64,000 bases of DNA, taken from positions 62,001 through 126,000 of the forward strand of contig NZ_JAFFPU010000004.1 of assembly GCF_016919175.1 (NCBI RefSeq), read 5' to 3'. The notes below the pieces were generated by a model that ran no database searches, had not been told where the DNA came from, and worked only from the letters and a program-made list of their open reading frames with translations. Below, piece after piece: positions 37,899 to 53,578 of the stretch. The translations under genes and the position numbers were made by a program. Position 1 is the first letter of the stretch, and every line of letters starts with the position of its first letter. Source of the stretch: Leptospira ainlahdjerensis. GTDB taxonomy: Bacteria; Spirochaetota; Leptospiria; Leptospirales; Leptospiraceae.

Positions 37899-39590
37899 AT
37901 GATAAAAATAAAAATTTTCTGTTTAGCCGTGTTCACGTTCGGCCTTCTATCTTGTTCCAACGCTGAAAACTTAAACGAACAAAAAAATTTCGTTTCCAAC
38001 GTCTTGGCAACTTTACGAGTCGAACAACCGGATTCCTTGCTGCGTCGATTCTATTCCACCAATGTAGAAAATTCAAAAATTCTGGGTTTAGATTTTGCTG
38101 ATCGTATCCAGGGAAAATACATCGTAGTCTTTGACGAAGCTCTTCCAAACAACGAATCCTTTGCAAAATCAACTTCGATTGCAAACGAATGGAAAGAGAA
38201 CTATCAAATCGAAGTCGAACACGTATTCCAACACGTTTTAAATGGGATGTCGATCCAAGCGACCGACGAACAAGTAGAACGGCTCGCAAAGGACGAACGA
38301 GTTCAATATATCGAGGCGGAGCAAACGGTCTTCCTGCATGGAGGTGACAATCAGACTCTAATCAGCGCGGACCCGGCGGATTGGGCGTTAGACTCAATAG
38401 ATCAAAGAACACATGCTACTTTAAACAATCAGTACCACTATAAAACCAATGCAAGTCAGGTCCATGCCTATATAGTAGATTCTGGAATCAAGGCCACATT
38501 ACTTCAGTTTGGTGGAAGAGTTTCGGGGGGAGTATCCTTTATCAGCGACGGAAGAGGAACCGATGATTGTTCCGGTCACGGAACCGGGGTCGCGTCCATC
38601 TCTGGTGCCAACGCATTATTTTCAGGATATCAAACCGTTGGAACCACTCTACCGAAACTTCACCCGGTTCGAATCTTCGCTTGCGAAGGTGGAGCGACCA
38701 GTAGTAACGTCATCAAAGCATTCGATTGGATTTTTGCAAACCACGTCAAACCTGCCGTTGCCAATTTGAGTTTCGGAAAAATGGGTAGTGGTACATCGGC
38801 AAAAAAATCGGCCCTGACTAAATTGATCAACGCAGGGGTCACTGTCGTTGTCAGTGCAGGAAATGATGGATTAGACGGTTACGGAAGTAGTCCTTATTGT
38901 TCGGATTATTTTCCGGTAAATGTACCTGGGGTCATCAGCGTATCCTCAGTAGACGTAGATATCAATCGAGCCCCTGACGCAAACGTGGGGGATTGTATCC
39001 ATGTTTTCGCTCCAGGTGAGTACGTATCGGCTGCAACTATGAGTGATGGAACCTTTTCAGCAACCGGTACGTCCTACGCAGCTCCGTTTGTATCCGGGAC
39101 TGCAGCCATGTTCCTTGCGGAAAATCCTCAAGCGACTCCCGCTCAAACAAAAAAAAGAATCGTAGATACTGCGACCCGATTTGTGGTCGGGGGTGTTCCC
39201 ACTCTTCACCATTCCAACCGATTCCTTTATTCCTTGTTAGACGCTCCAGAAGGTTTGATAAATTACGGAACCTATATGCCTCTCAGCATCTCGGTCATCA
39301 ACGAACAGTGTAGAGGGGCAAACACTGTGGAATGGACAAGACCTTTGTCCGGTGGAACAAGTTTTAACTACGAAGTCGCCACCTCTCCATACAAAGATTT
39401 CAACGCAAACGTTACCATTCACGGAAACTACACAAGCTCCTCTTCAAAAGTGTCTATTCCAGTTTCGGTTACAATCGGACAACAGAAATACATAAGGGTT
39501 CGAGCGCGCCAACAGGTTATGCCATACGCCACTTGGAGTCATCCTATCTATTCGGAAACCCCGGCTACTTATTTCAACGGTTGTTTGTAA
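37899..39590 (+). CDS. Subtilisin-like serine protease (S8), copy B, 563 aa
   Basis: Paralogue of the 35894 gene, same layout: lipoprotein signal (MIKIKIFCLAVFTFGLLSC, Cys19 with a proper LLSC lipobox), I9-type propeptide (QGKYIVVFDEALPNNESF), catalytic domain with Asp in YIVDSGIKAT, His in CSGHGTGVAS, Asn in VSAGNDG and Ser in GTSYAAPFVSGTAAMF, and the same C-terminal part. The start is ATG 37899 with GAGAGGG upstream; a frame eight residues longer exists but is not needed. From 39084 to the terminator it is nearly identical to copy A, while the catalytic core is diverged. It is probably exposed at the envelope or released. Confidence 0.9.
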   Translation: MIKIKIFCLAVFTFGLLSCSNAENLNEQKNFVSNVLATLRVEQPDSLLRRFYSTNVENSKILGLDFADRIQGKYIVVFDEALPNNESFAKSTSIANEWKENYQIEVEHVFQHVLNGMSIQATDEQVERLAKDERVQYIEAEQTVFLHGGDNQTLISADPADWALDSIDQRTHATLNNQYHYKTNASQVHAYIVDSGIKATLLQFGGRVSGGVSFISDGRGTDDCSGHGTGVASISGANALFSGYQTVGTTLPKLHPVRIFACEGGATSSNVIKAFDWIFANHVKPAVANLSFGKMGSGTSAKKSALTKLINAGVTVVVSAGNDGLDGYGSSPYCSDYFPVNVPGVISVSSVDVDINRAPDANVGDCIHVFAPGEYVSAATMSDGTFSATGTSYAAPFVSGTAAMFLAENPQATPAQTKKRIVDTATRFVVGGVPTLHHSNRFLYSLLDAPEGLINYGTYMPLSISVINEQCRGANTVEWTRPLSGGTSFNYEVATSPYKDFNANVTIHGNYTSSSSKVSIPVSVTIGQQKYIRVRARQQVMPYATWSHPIYSETPATYFNGCL

Positions 39591-39656
39591 GAATCATCAG
39601 TAAAAAGAAATAAATTACATTCAGCTATTTCAGAAGAATCTGATTTTAAACTAAAA

Positions 39657-39680
39657 CAAAGAGCGCGATCGCACTCTTTG
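39657..39680 (+). terminator. Rho-independent terminator after protease copy B
   Basis: CAAAGAGCGCGATCGCACTCTTTG is a near-perfect palindrome followed directly by TTTTTT. It is the copy B form of the hairpin at 37643-37666. Confidence 0.8.
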
Positions 39681-39745
39681 TTTTTTATTCCCACCAAGGC
39701 TTCCCATCGCAACTGGGACAGTCCAAGGTTGATTAAAACTCTTAA

Positions 39746-39883
39746 AGAGTCTCCATAAGAATTTCCGGTAGAATCGAGTCAAACCTCATACTTCTTGCAA
39801 CTCGCTTTGCAGAGGATCCGCTTATTACAGCGGACGATTTGTCCGAATCAATCAATCACCTTAAAAAAATCGGTTGGAAATGA
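39746..39883 (+). pseudogene. Possible C-terminal remnant of an unknown gene
   Basis: An open stretch of 45 codons between a TAA at 39743 and a TGA at 39881 has an even, protein-like composition at its 3' end (ATRFAEDPLITADDL...). It has no start codon or ribosome site. It may be the tail of a gene whose front was lost in the rearrangement that duplicated the proteases. Confidence 0.25.
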
Positions 39884-39898
39884 GGAATCGATCTCTCT

Positions 39899-40855
39899 TC
39901 AAATATTTTTCTTTTTTCGAGACCAATCTTTTACAAGCTCAACGTTTCTTCGAAACATGCTGAAATTCATCCGAGAGATTGCGGAGTCGCCGAACGTTTT
40001 TTCAAAACCTCTTTCGTCCAAATCCAAGATGGAGTTCGGATCTTCTTTAAAAATCGAACGTGTTTTAAATTCTTCCCTTCTTGTTTGGATTCCTTTTTTA
40101 CGAGCTTTTACGTCGTTCCAAGGACAAACGTCTTGGCAAATATCGCAGCCCGCGATCCAACCGAATGTGTTTGGAATCGTCGAAGAACGATCTTCCAAAG
40201 TATGATGCGAGATACATTTCCCCGCGTCGATCTGATACGGAGCGAGAGCTCCCGTAGGACAAGAATCGATACAGGCAGAGCAAGTCCCGCATCGATCCTT
40301 AACTGCGACATTGGCCACAACGATCGGAAGATCCGTAAGAATCACGGTAAGAAAAAAATAGGATCCGAGATCCGGATGAATGAGATTCGTATTCTTCGCC
40401 TGCCATCCGAGCCCTGCTTCCCTTGCCAAAACTTTTTCCGGAACCGGAAGAGAATCCACACCTTGACGAAACTGGTGATTTGGAAATTTCTTTCTCAATT
40501 CTGAAAGTAAAGGTTTTGCAAGTTTTCGAAGGACTTCGTGATAGTCCTCTCCGATTGTATACCGGGAAAATTGGAATGACATCGTTTTGCAAAAGATATC
40601 ATATTCTGGATCGTTGTAGAGTGTACCTAGCGTTAGAACGGACTTTGGTTCGAATCCCAGATTTCTAAAATGAAAACGAAGATCCATATTCTTCGGATAC
40701 CAATCCATCTTTCCGTGTTTTCCTTCTTGCACCCAAGAAAGAATATTCTTCTGATCTTCTTCCGGAATTACGGCTTCGCAGATTCCGAAGAGGTCAAATC
40801 CACATTCTTCGATCAAAGGAGCGAGTTCGGAAATTATTTCTTTACTTTCGATCAT
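39899..40855 (-). CDS. queG: Epoxyqueuosine reductase QueG, 318 aa
   Basis: Cobalamin and iron-sulfur enzyme for the last step of queuosine tRNA modification. Two ferredoxin-type clusters are visible: CGTCSACIDSCPTGALAPYQIDAGKCISHHTLE and CDICQDVCPWN. N-terminal GICEAVIPEEDQ, KHGKMDWYPKNMDLR and VDSLPVPEKVLAREAGLGWQAKNTNLIHPDLGSYFFL are also family marks. It is divergent from the gene at 40876 with about 20 bp between start codons. Confidence 0.92.
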   Translation of the reverse strand: MIESKEIISELAPLIEECGFDLFGICEAVIPEEDQKNILSWVQEGKHGKMDWYPKNMDLRFHFRNLGFEPKSVLTLGTLYNDPEYDIFCKTMSFQFSRYTIGEDYHEVLRKLAKPLLSELRKKFPNHQFRQGVDSLPVPEKVLAREAGLGWQAKNTNLIHPDLGSYFFLTVILTDLPIVVANVAVKDRCGTCSACIDSCPTGALAPYQIDAGKCISHHTLEDRSSTIPNTFGWIAGCDICQDVCPWNDVKARKKGIQTRREEFKTRSIFKEDPNSILDLDERGFEKTFGDSAISRMNFSMFRRNVELVKDWSRKKKNI

Positions 40856-40875
40856 AAATTTGATATAGAAAGACT

Positions 40876-41271
40876 ATGCAAAAAGAATTATCCGAAAAAG
40901 TTAAATTTCCAAAAACCGAACTGGAATTGCTTCCTGCTCATTCCGGCGTTCTTTCTTATTCGGACGTCATGAAAGCGGTTCGCCTGATTTCGCTTCCTGA
41001 AGAAAAACTCGCAAAACAAATCGTCTTTGCTTCCGTCGTAGGAGCTCTTCGAGGATTTCAAGAAAGGGAACTGAAACCGTTTCATACCAATCATAAATAC
41101 ATCTTTGGAGAATTGAGTTCCGAAATTTTGAATACGATGAAAGACGTCGGTTCTATCGATCGGATTTCAAACGAAGAAAGAATCAAAATTCTAAAAGATT
41201 CTTTTGAATTCGGAATTCAAAAAGTCTATCACCTGGAGTGGAAACTTTACACTTCCAGAGAAATTTTTTAA
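40876..41271 (+). CDS. Hypothetical protein, 131 aa
   Basis: Not recognised. A mostly helical, soluble protein without cysteine: MQKELSEKVKFPKTELELLPAHSGVLSYSD is followed by VMKAVRLISLPEEKLAKQIVFASVVGALRGFQERELKPFHTNHKYIFGEL. A short AGAAAG lies before the ATG. It is divergent from queG (20 bp between starts) and converges on the DUF350 gene, whose stop is 3 bp away. Confidence 0.65.
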   Translation: MQKELSEKVKFPKTELELLPAHSGVLSYSDVMKAVRLISLPEEKLAKQIVFASVVGALRGFQERELKPFHTNHKYIFGELSSEILNTMKDVGSIDRISNEERIKILKDSFEFGIQKVYHLEWKLYTSREIF

Positions 41272-41274
41272 TTC

Positions 41275-42192
41275 TTAAACCGCGTAGAAAAGAATTCCCG
41301 CAAAACTGATCAGGACAATCGCTTCGAGAAGTCCAACTCCGACATTTTGATCTCTGCTGATTTCTTCCTTCAAAGTACTTCCCGGAAGAATCACCGCATC
41401 GGTGAGAAGTCGTACCGCAGGAATAACAATGAGCCCCAAAACAAAATCCAAACCGATATGAATGAGAGTTTCTTCCATCGAAATCAGATCCCTATGCAAG
41501 GCTCTGGCGATGATGATTCCCAAGGCAATTAGGGCTCCGCTGTAAGAAACTCCCGCCGCGAGATTCTCCCGATCTTTCAATTCAAGATCCAATGAATACG
41601 GAATCATTTTGCGATATGCGAATGTAAATAGAATGAGCGCGATTTGACCGATGGAAAAAAACAAAACTCCGAGTACGGTTCCGTCTAAAAGTTTTTGAAT
41701 CGGCTCTAAAAGCCCAAGATCTTTCCAGATAGAAAAAGAAAGAGCGGAACTGTCCCCACTCAAAGAGGCCGCGATGATCACCGAAGAGGCGATACTACTT
41801 CCGAATACGACGGCACCGACTGCGGTGTTTTTTCCGGAATAAACCAATTCTGTAAAATCGAAAGTTCTGAAAATGATCTTATCATTGATAAAATAAGAAA
41901 GATTTAAAAGTAGAATCCCGAGAAGTCCATAAAATAGAACTTGAAAACAATCCGAAACAAAATCGGTTCCGGGAGAGGAAAGGATGACCAAAAGAATCAG
42001 GGTCAAACCCAGATAATATCCCGCGAGTCCCGAAGAAACCGCAGTGTTATTGTTTACGATGATTTCGTGATCGAGATCGCCCGGCTCAATCCAGTCTTTG
42101 ATTTTTTTACCGATATAAAAGAGGACAAAACTGATTAAGAAGAATACTGCGTCTTTGCCTAAGCTGCTCAGATAACCAAGTACTGTTTCCAT
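41275..42192 (-). CDS. DUF350-type inner membrane protein, 305 aa
   Basis: Polytopic membrane protein with two DUF350-like repeats: SSGLAGYYLGLTLILLVILSSPG and YSGKNTAVGAVVFGSSIASSVIIAASLSG in the first half, YSGALIALGIIIARALHRD in the second. About eight membrane segments. The family (UPF0719) is of unknown function. TTAGGTG precedes the ATG. It follows map after 9 bp, so histone-map-DUF350 probably form one transcript. Confidence 0.8.
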   Translation of the reverse strand: METVLGYLSSLGKDAVFFLISFVLFYIGKKIKDWIEPGDLDHEIIVNNNTAVSSGLAGYYLGLTLILLVILSSPGTDFVSDCFQVLFYGLLGILLLNLSYFINDKIIFRTFDFTELVYSGKNTAVGAVVFGSSIASSVIIAASLSGDSSALSFSIWKDLGLLEPIQKLLDGTVLGVLFFSIGQIALILFTFAYRKMIPYSLDLELKDRENLAAGVSYSGALIALGIIIARALHRDLISMEETLIHIGLDFVLGLIVIPAVRLLTDAVILPGSTLKEEISRDQNVGVGLLEAIVLISFAGILFYAV

Positions 42193-42201
42193 GACACCTA
42201 A

Positions 42202-46892
<4,691 letters not shown>

Positions 46893-47038
46893 GTGTTTAC
46901 CATAGACATAAGAATCCGAGCGTCAGCCGAAAACTTTGCAACTCTTCCGACAACTTCCTCAAAGGAAGGATTGAATTCTAAAAGGAGTTGAAATTTTCCT
47001 TGAAACATTATGTCTCATCAAATTACGATTGACTATTA

Positions 47039-47831
<793 letters not shown>

Positions 47832-47835
<4 letters not shown>

Positions 47836-47845
47836 TATATATCAA
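47832..47845. promoter_or_regulatory. FNR/CRP-like palindrome before the STAS gene
   Basis: GTGAT-ATAT-ATCAA fits the FNR box TTGAT-N4-ATCAA at nine of ten defined positions, and TGTGA at its left also fits a CRP half-site. It lies 154 bp upstream of the STAS start. An FNR-like regulator is encoded at 59348 in this window. Confidence 0.4.
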
Positions 47846-47938
47846 CTTCTTAAGATTGCAACTTTTTACGTCTACAGCTGTAGAAAAAGGGAAGGATTGC
47901 CCTTCTTACTGAAGATATTCTTTCGAAAGGGGCGCAAC

Positions 47939-47960
47939 CAAGACTTTCAAAGAAGTCTTG
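47939..47960 (+). other. Leader hairpin before the STAS gene
   Basis: CAAGACTT (47939-47946) and AAGTCTTG (47953-47960) form a perfect 8-bp stem with a 6-nt loop, 38 nt before the start codon. Two further stems precede it (around CTACAGCTGTAG near 47872-47883, and AAGGG/CCCTT near 47889-47903). Confidence 0.5.
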
Positions 47961-47998
47961 GATATGAAAAAGATAAAGGGAACTAAGGAAGAATTCGT

Positions 47999-48295
47999 AT
48001 GTCAAAATTCAATGTAGAAGGAAAGTCCGGAAAAGTATTCATCGATACTACGGTAATCGATGGTTATGATAAAATTTTCGACGAGGTCTCCAGAAAAGCT
48101 TCCGGTGGAGCGATCTCGGATGTGGAATTTCAAGTGGAAAGTGTAAAAAAAATCACTTCCAGCGGAATCGCAAAACTGCTGACTCTAAAAAATCTCATGG
48201 ATAATTTCGGAGTGAAGATGAAGATAAAAAATCTCAATCCGGAACTTTTGGAAGTTCTAAAAAAGTTCAAAGTGGACGGTAAATTAGATCTTTAG
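47999..48295 (+). CDS. STAS-domain anti-sigma factor antagonist-like protein, 98 aa
   Basis: Single STAS domain. KVFIDTTVIDGYDKIFDEVSRKAS is followed by the conserved SVKKITSSGIAKLLTLKNLMDNFGVKMKIKNL, where one of the Ser residues of ITSSGIA is the usual phosphorylation site. Such proteins bind an anti-sigma kinase or, in other contexts, a sensor. No partner kinase is adjacent. AAGGAAG precedes the ATG. Three leader hairpins lie upstream. Confidence 0.88.
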   Translation: MSKFNVEGKSGKVFIDTTVIDGYDKIFDEVSRKASGGAISDVEFQVESVKKITSSGIAKLLTLKNLMDNFGVKMKIKNLNPELLEVLKKFKVDGKLDL

Positions 48296-48352
48296 CATTT
48301 TTGAAAAACGATTGCCGCTCTTCCTCCGTTCCGCAGTCCTGTGATTATCCCA

Positions 48353-49272
48353 ATGGGAACGATTTCCGTAAGTCAACTCACTCGCACCTATCCCGGAAAA
48401 ATCGCCGTTTCCGATCTCAGCTTTGAAATTCCAAAGGGAAGAATCACAGGCCTTTTAGGTCCGAACGGCGCAGGTAAAACGACCACACTCCGGCTTTTGA
48501 CCGGTTATCTGATCCCCTCTTCGGGATCGATTCGTTTTGACGGACTCGACTTTTCGGAAAACAAAATTCAAATCCAAAAAGAGATCGGCTATCTTCCGGA
48601 ATCCTCCCCGATCTATCCGGATCTTACCGTTTTTGAATATCTTTCCTTTTTGGCTTCGGCTAAAGGAATCCATAAGAATTTCCTAAAGAACAAAATTGAA
48701 ACTTCGGCTGAACTTTTGAATTTCGAAGAAGTTCTTTATCGGCCGGTTTCGTTTTTGTCCAAGGGTTTTAAACAAAGAATTTCACTCGCGGGCGCGATCA
48801 TTCAAGATCCTGAATATATCATCTTAGACGAGCCGAGCGACGGACTGGATCCTCTCCAAATCGGAGAATTAAGAACGTTGATTCGTACATTAGGAAAAAA
48901 TAAAACGATTCTTTTTTCATCGCATACATTGCAGGAAGTGGAGGAGATCTGCGATCATATTCTTGTCTTATCAAACGGAAAACTAATCGCTGACGTTTCC
49001 GTTTCCGAGATTGCAAAAGGAGAAGGCTGCCTCGTTTTAGCCGAAACCTCTATCGAAGAGATGAAAAAACTATTTACGAACGATTCTTATGAAATACAAA
49101 ACACGGGAAAAAAGGAAGACGGCTTTCAGGAATTTCGAATTTTATCCCCGAAATTTCAAACGGAGGACGTCTTTGGAATTCTAAAAAAAGCTCAGTTTCG
49201 GATCCGTTCTCTCATTCCAGAAAAAAATTCGTTAGAATCCGTTTTTGAATCTCTCACAGGAAAATCAAAAGA

Positions 49273-49276
<4 letters not shown>
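48353..49276 (+). CDS. ABC transporter ATP-binding protein, GldA-like, 307 aa
   Basis: ATPase: Walker A GPNGAGKTTTLRLLTG, Q-loop region EIGYLPESSPIYPDLTVFEYL, signature LSKGFKQRISLAGAIIQ, Walker B YIILDEPSDGLDPLQI, and SSHTLQEVEEICDHILVL. The first four residues from a GTG at 48341 are optional; the ATG at 48353 is chosen, but neither has a good ribosome site. Its end overlaps the permease gene by 4 bp. The family is the drug/gliding-type (CcmA/GldA-like). Confidence 0.9.
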
Positions 49277-50024
<748 letters not shown>

Positions 50025-50028
<4 letters not shown>

Positions 50029-51728
50029 TCTCAAAGAGTCGAAACTTTTTTTTAAAACTAAATTCCAGTTCTTGGTTTTTATTTTCGCAGATTTTTTTGA
50101 TTTTTATTTTTACAAACGGAATCATCGGACACTTCGCGTGCAGAAAGGATCTTTCGATCTCGGGACGTTTTGAAATTTCGGAAAGTACAAAATCTATATT
50201 CAAAAATTTGAATTCTACTCTTTTTATAGACGCATATTATTCTACCAAGGTTCCGGGAGAATACAAGACGTCTCTGGATCTCACCAAAGAATTGTTAATC
50301 GAACTAAGCGAACTTGGCGGCTCCGATGTAATATTACGATTTCATGATCCGGATTCAAACGAAGAAGATCGTAAAAAAGCGATCGAATCGGGGATCGCTC
50401 CGCAAATTTTGGAAAAGAATGAAAGAGATTCCTCGCAGATCAAACAAGCCTTTATGGGAATCACACTTTCCCTGGGAGCACGAAAGGAAACGATCCCGGT
50501 CGCGTATTTTGCAGAACAGATCGAATACCAGATCTTGACTACACTTCGAAAGATGATTCGTGATCCGGAGGAATCGGGCATCGCGATTCTTAACGTTCCC
50601 GGAGTTTTATCGACGGATCCTCCGGGGGCTGCGAGCGGAAAAGACAGCGTTGGAGTTTTGGTTCATCAGGTTCTCAAAGAAGAATACGGTCCGATCCCAG
50701 AGATATTGTTAAACGAAGAAGAACTCCCGGAAGAGATTCATACACTCCTTTGGATCGGCTCGGGAATCCTTTCCGAAAAAGGCGCGTATCAACTGGACCA
50801 ATTCCTACTTCGAGGAGGAAGTCTGATTTTTTTTGCAAAGTCCATGGACTTCCGTATGGAAGCCCCGAATAGGGAAGAAGGAATCGGGATATCTCCGACC
50901 AGTGCGGGCATCGCGAGACCAACGGAAGAAATAGAAGAATTAAATACTATCTTTGAATCCTACGGTTTTCGGATAAACACGGACATCGTTCTGGATCTAG
51001 AACATTCACTTTCGACCGGCCCTTTGATGGAAATAGAACCTGGAGTGATCGGAAGATTTCCGTATCCCGCGTGGATCGTCGCCGGAAAAAAGGAAAAATT
51101 GTTAAGCGAAGAGAGCCCTTTCACGTCGCGTTTGCAGAACCTACTCCTTCCCTGGGCTTCCAGTTTGAGTTTAGAACCGACAAGGCAACCCGATGCAAAC
51201 ATAATACCCATCCTCTTTGCGGGAGAAGAATCCGAAGTTCGTTCCGATATCGTAGCCCTGGGTGAAAAACAAATCTTTTCGACTCCTCACAAACCTTCCG
51301 AGAAAAAACAGATCTTGGGTGCGATTTTGGAAGGAAGTTTTCATTCCCGATATACAAGAGCTCCGAGTATAAATCAAACGGCTTCTTTTCTTTCGCAAAC
51401 TCAAAGAGATAAAACTTCTAGAATTCTCGTGATCGGTTCTCCTTATATCGTTTCCGATCTGTTGGTATTTCCGGAAACAAGAGACATTTACCAAGAATCG
51501 AATATTCCATTTTTATTAAATGCCTTAGACATCTCTTCGGGAGACACGGATCTCATTCAGATCCGCAGCAAAAAATCCGCAGTTCTCAAGTTGAATCCGT
51601 TTTCGGAAAAGGAAAAATTCTTTTTGAGTTTTTTGAACCTTTTGGGAATTCCTTTTCTTCTCGGTCTTTATACGTTTTTAAGAATCAGACATCGAAATTC
51701 TTATCGGGGAAAAGAGCAAAAGTCATGA
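50025..51728 (+). CDS. GldG-like ABC auxiliary membrane protein, 567 aa
   Basis: N-terminal membrane segment (SSWFLFSQIFLIFIFTNGIIGHFAC) and C-terminal one (FFLSFLNLLGIPFLLGLYTFLRIRHR). Between them is a large extracytoplasmic domain (KNLNSTLFIDAYYSTKVPGEYKTSLDLTKELLIEL, IPVAYFAEQIEYQILTTLRKMI, LLWIGSGILSEKGAYQLDQFLLRGGSLIFFA) like the GldG/ABC-type gliding auxiliary component. Such systems in Bacteroidetes assist gliding and secretion; the role in a spirochete is unknown. It overlaps both neighbours by 4 bp. Confidence 0.82.
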
Positions 51729-52735
51729 TTTCGGATTCGGCTCGGATCGTTTCGGTGTTTCGATTTTTCAGACAAGAAAAGGCCCTTTTTTTGTTTTTGA
51801 CCAATGTCCTTTTAGGAACGGTCTTTTTTGGGATTTCGGATCCGTTTTTGATTTTTCAAAGAACCTACCGAAACTCGGAACCGTTCTTTCCTTTTAAAAG
51901 TTCCGAAGTGGAAAAAATCCGAATCGGAAGAAAAGGACACGAAATTCTTCTCGAAAGAGAAAACGGAAACTGGAACGTTCAAGTTCGAGACACGATCGCA
52001 AGAGGTGATATTCAAAAAATTGAATCTTTTTTAGGTGCGCTCCTGAAACTCAGAAAGTTCTCAAAAATCGTCTCAAGTTCAAAAAACGAAAATTTAGGTC
52101 TTAACGGAGACGAGCTAAAACTAACGCTGCAGACGGAATCGGGGGAATTAGGGACATTGGAAATCGGAGTTTCCGGAAAACAAGAAACCGGAACTTTTGT
52201 TCGAGAACCCGAAAACAAGGAAATCTGGTTTGTGGAAGAAAGCCTCAACCCAATCGTCGGACGTGGAAACGAGACTTTTTTCTTTTCCAGTTCGTTAATT
52301 CCTCGAGAGCTCGAAACATCAGAAATTCATACTATTCTTATTTATCTTGGCATAAAAAATTCTTCGAAGATAGAAATTTCCCGGACCGAGCGCAACGAAT
52401 GGGAGATAAAAAACTCAGACTCAAAATTTTGTTGGGGGGAAGATTGTGGAGTTTGGGTGGAAACAATTCTGAAAACGAAAGCGGAAAGAATTCTTAAAAA
52501 ACCGTTTCACGAAACGATCTCAAATCTTTCCTCCGGAGAAAAACTCAAAATCGAAATTCGTTCCGGAAAAAACCCGGTATCGATCTATGAGATAGAATGG
52601 ATCGCAAAAACTTCTCAAAAAGAACCGATTTTTCGAAGCGGGGACGATTCCATTTTGTATGTTCTCGATCCTGAATTTATGAATCGTTTTCAGGAAAGAA
52701 TGGATTGGAAGGATTCCTTTCCGGATTCTTTCTAA
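51725..52735 (+). CDS. DUF4340-type protein of the Gld-like operon, 336 aa
   Basis: One N-terminal membrane segment (LFLFLTNVLLGTVFFGISDPF) and an extracytoplasmic domain with VEKIRIGRKGHEILLERENGNWNVQ and KIESFLGALLKLRKFSKIVSS, which resembles DUF4340. In other bacteria DUF4340 genes lie next to GldG-like genes, as here. Last gene of the four-gene overlapping operon 48353-52735. Function unknown. Confidence 0.78.
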   Translation: MISDSARIVSVFRFFRQEKALFLFLTNVLLGTVFFGISDPFLIFQRTYRNSEPFFPFKSSEVEKIRIGRKGHEILLERENGNWNVQVRDTIARGDIQKIESFLGALLKLRKFSKIVSSSKNENLGLNGDELKLTLQTESGELGTLEIGVSGKQETGTFVREPENKEIWFVEESLNPIVGRGNETFFFSSSLIPRELETSEIHTILIYLGIKNSSKIEISRTERNEWEIKNSDSKFCWGEDCGVWVETILKTKAERILKKPFHETISNLSSGEKLKIEIRSGKNPVSIYEIEWIAKTSQKEPIFRSGDDSILYVLDPEFMNRFQERMDWKDSFPDSF

Positions 52736-52825
52736 ACCGCTTCTCGGAAGCGGGTCGGATTCTCTATTGACAGGCCAGAGGCTTCCAATTTCATTTCACA
52801 AGAAATCTAAAATTAGGACGAAAGC

Positions 52826-53578
52826 ATGGCTTTGATAGAAGAATTTGAATCTCAGGGGAATTTTCTGTTTCGTTGGAGATCCTATATCCCCGGAATCATT
52901 TTGATTCTCTGTCTTGGACTTTTGCCTTTTTATCAGTTTCCCGGATATTCTTACACCTATCATCTTTATTACCAAACGATCTGTTTGGGAATCAGCCTCC
53001 TCGGTCTTTTCGTTCGGAGTTTTGTAATCGGTTATGCTCCTGCAAGAACTTCCGGAAGAAACACAAAAGAGCAAGTCGCCGATGTCGTGAATCAAGAAGG
53101 CATTTATTCCCTCATGCGTCATCCTCTCTATTTAGGAAACTTTCTTCTTTATCTCGGAGCCGTCCTTTTTCTGAAGAATTTTTTGATCGCATCGGTCTTT
53201 ATTCTTTTTTTCTGGGTATATTACGAAAGAATTATGTTCGCGGAAGAACAATTTCTGAGAAAAAAATTCGGAGAAGCTTATCTTTCCTGGGCAAACACTG
53301 TGCCCGCTTTTATTCCTAAGTTTACCGGTTACAAAAAACCTGCCCTTTCGTTTTCGATTCGAAACGTGATCAAAAGAGAATATCCGAGTCTATTTGGAAT
53401 CCTTGTGATCTTTAGCGTCTTTGATCTCATCGCCGTCTATTTTAACGAGCCCGTGAGCAATCTTCTTGAAGCGGTGCGTCTTCCTCAGATAATCCTTTTT
53501 GGAGGAGGTCTTGTATTCTATATTCTTGTGAGAATTATCGTAAAGACAACTCGTTTGCTTCACGTAGAAGGTCGTTGA
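52826..53578 (+). CDS. Isoprenylcysteine carboxyl methyltransferase-like membrane methyltransferase, 250 aa
   Basis: About six membrane segments. The family box is VNQEGIYSLMRHPLYLGNFLLYLGAVLFL, followed by YYERIMFAEEQFLRKKFGEAYLSWANTVPAFIP, which is the ICMT/PEMT signature with its RHPxYxGN and EExFLxxxFGxxY. In Leptospira a protein of this family (LmtA) methylates the 1-phosphate of lipid A, so this is a candidate for it, but more than one such gene may exist in the genus and I cannot tell which this is. It stands alone after the Gld-like operon. Confidence 0.8.
   Translation: MALIEEFESQGNFLFRWRSYIPGIILILCLGLLPFYQFPGYSYTYHLYYQTICLGISLLGLFVRSFVIGYAPARTSGRNTKEQVADVVNQEGIYSLMRHPLYLGNFLLYLGAVLFLKNFLIASVFILFFWVYYERIMFAEEQFLRKKFGEAYLSWANTVPAFIPKFTGYKKPALSFSIRNVIKREYPSLFGILVIFSVFDLIAVYFNEPVSNLLEAVRLPQIILFGGGLVFYILVRIIVKTTRLLHVEGR

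Larger units (their letters stand above)
39591..39898. other. Gap after protease copy B with a possible gene remnant
   Basis: 308 bp. Contains the copy B terminator at 39657-39680. After it, 39746-39883 is a frame that ends in a TGA and reads RISGRIESNLILLATRFA, then EDPLITADDLSESINHLKKIGWK, but has no start codon; it may be the end of a lost gene. Nothing else recognised. Confidence 0.4.

Noticed and set aside
39795..40205. 136-residue + frame over the queG 3' end
   Set aside because: Antisense shadow of queG.
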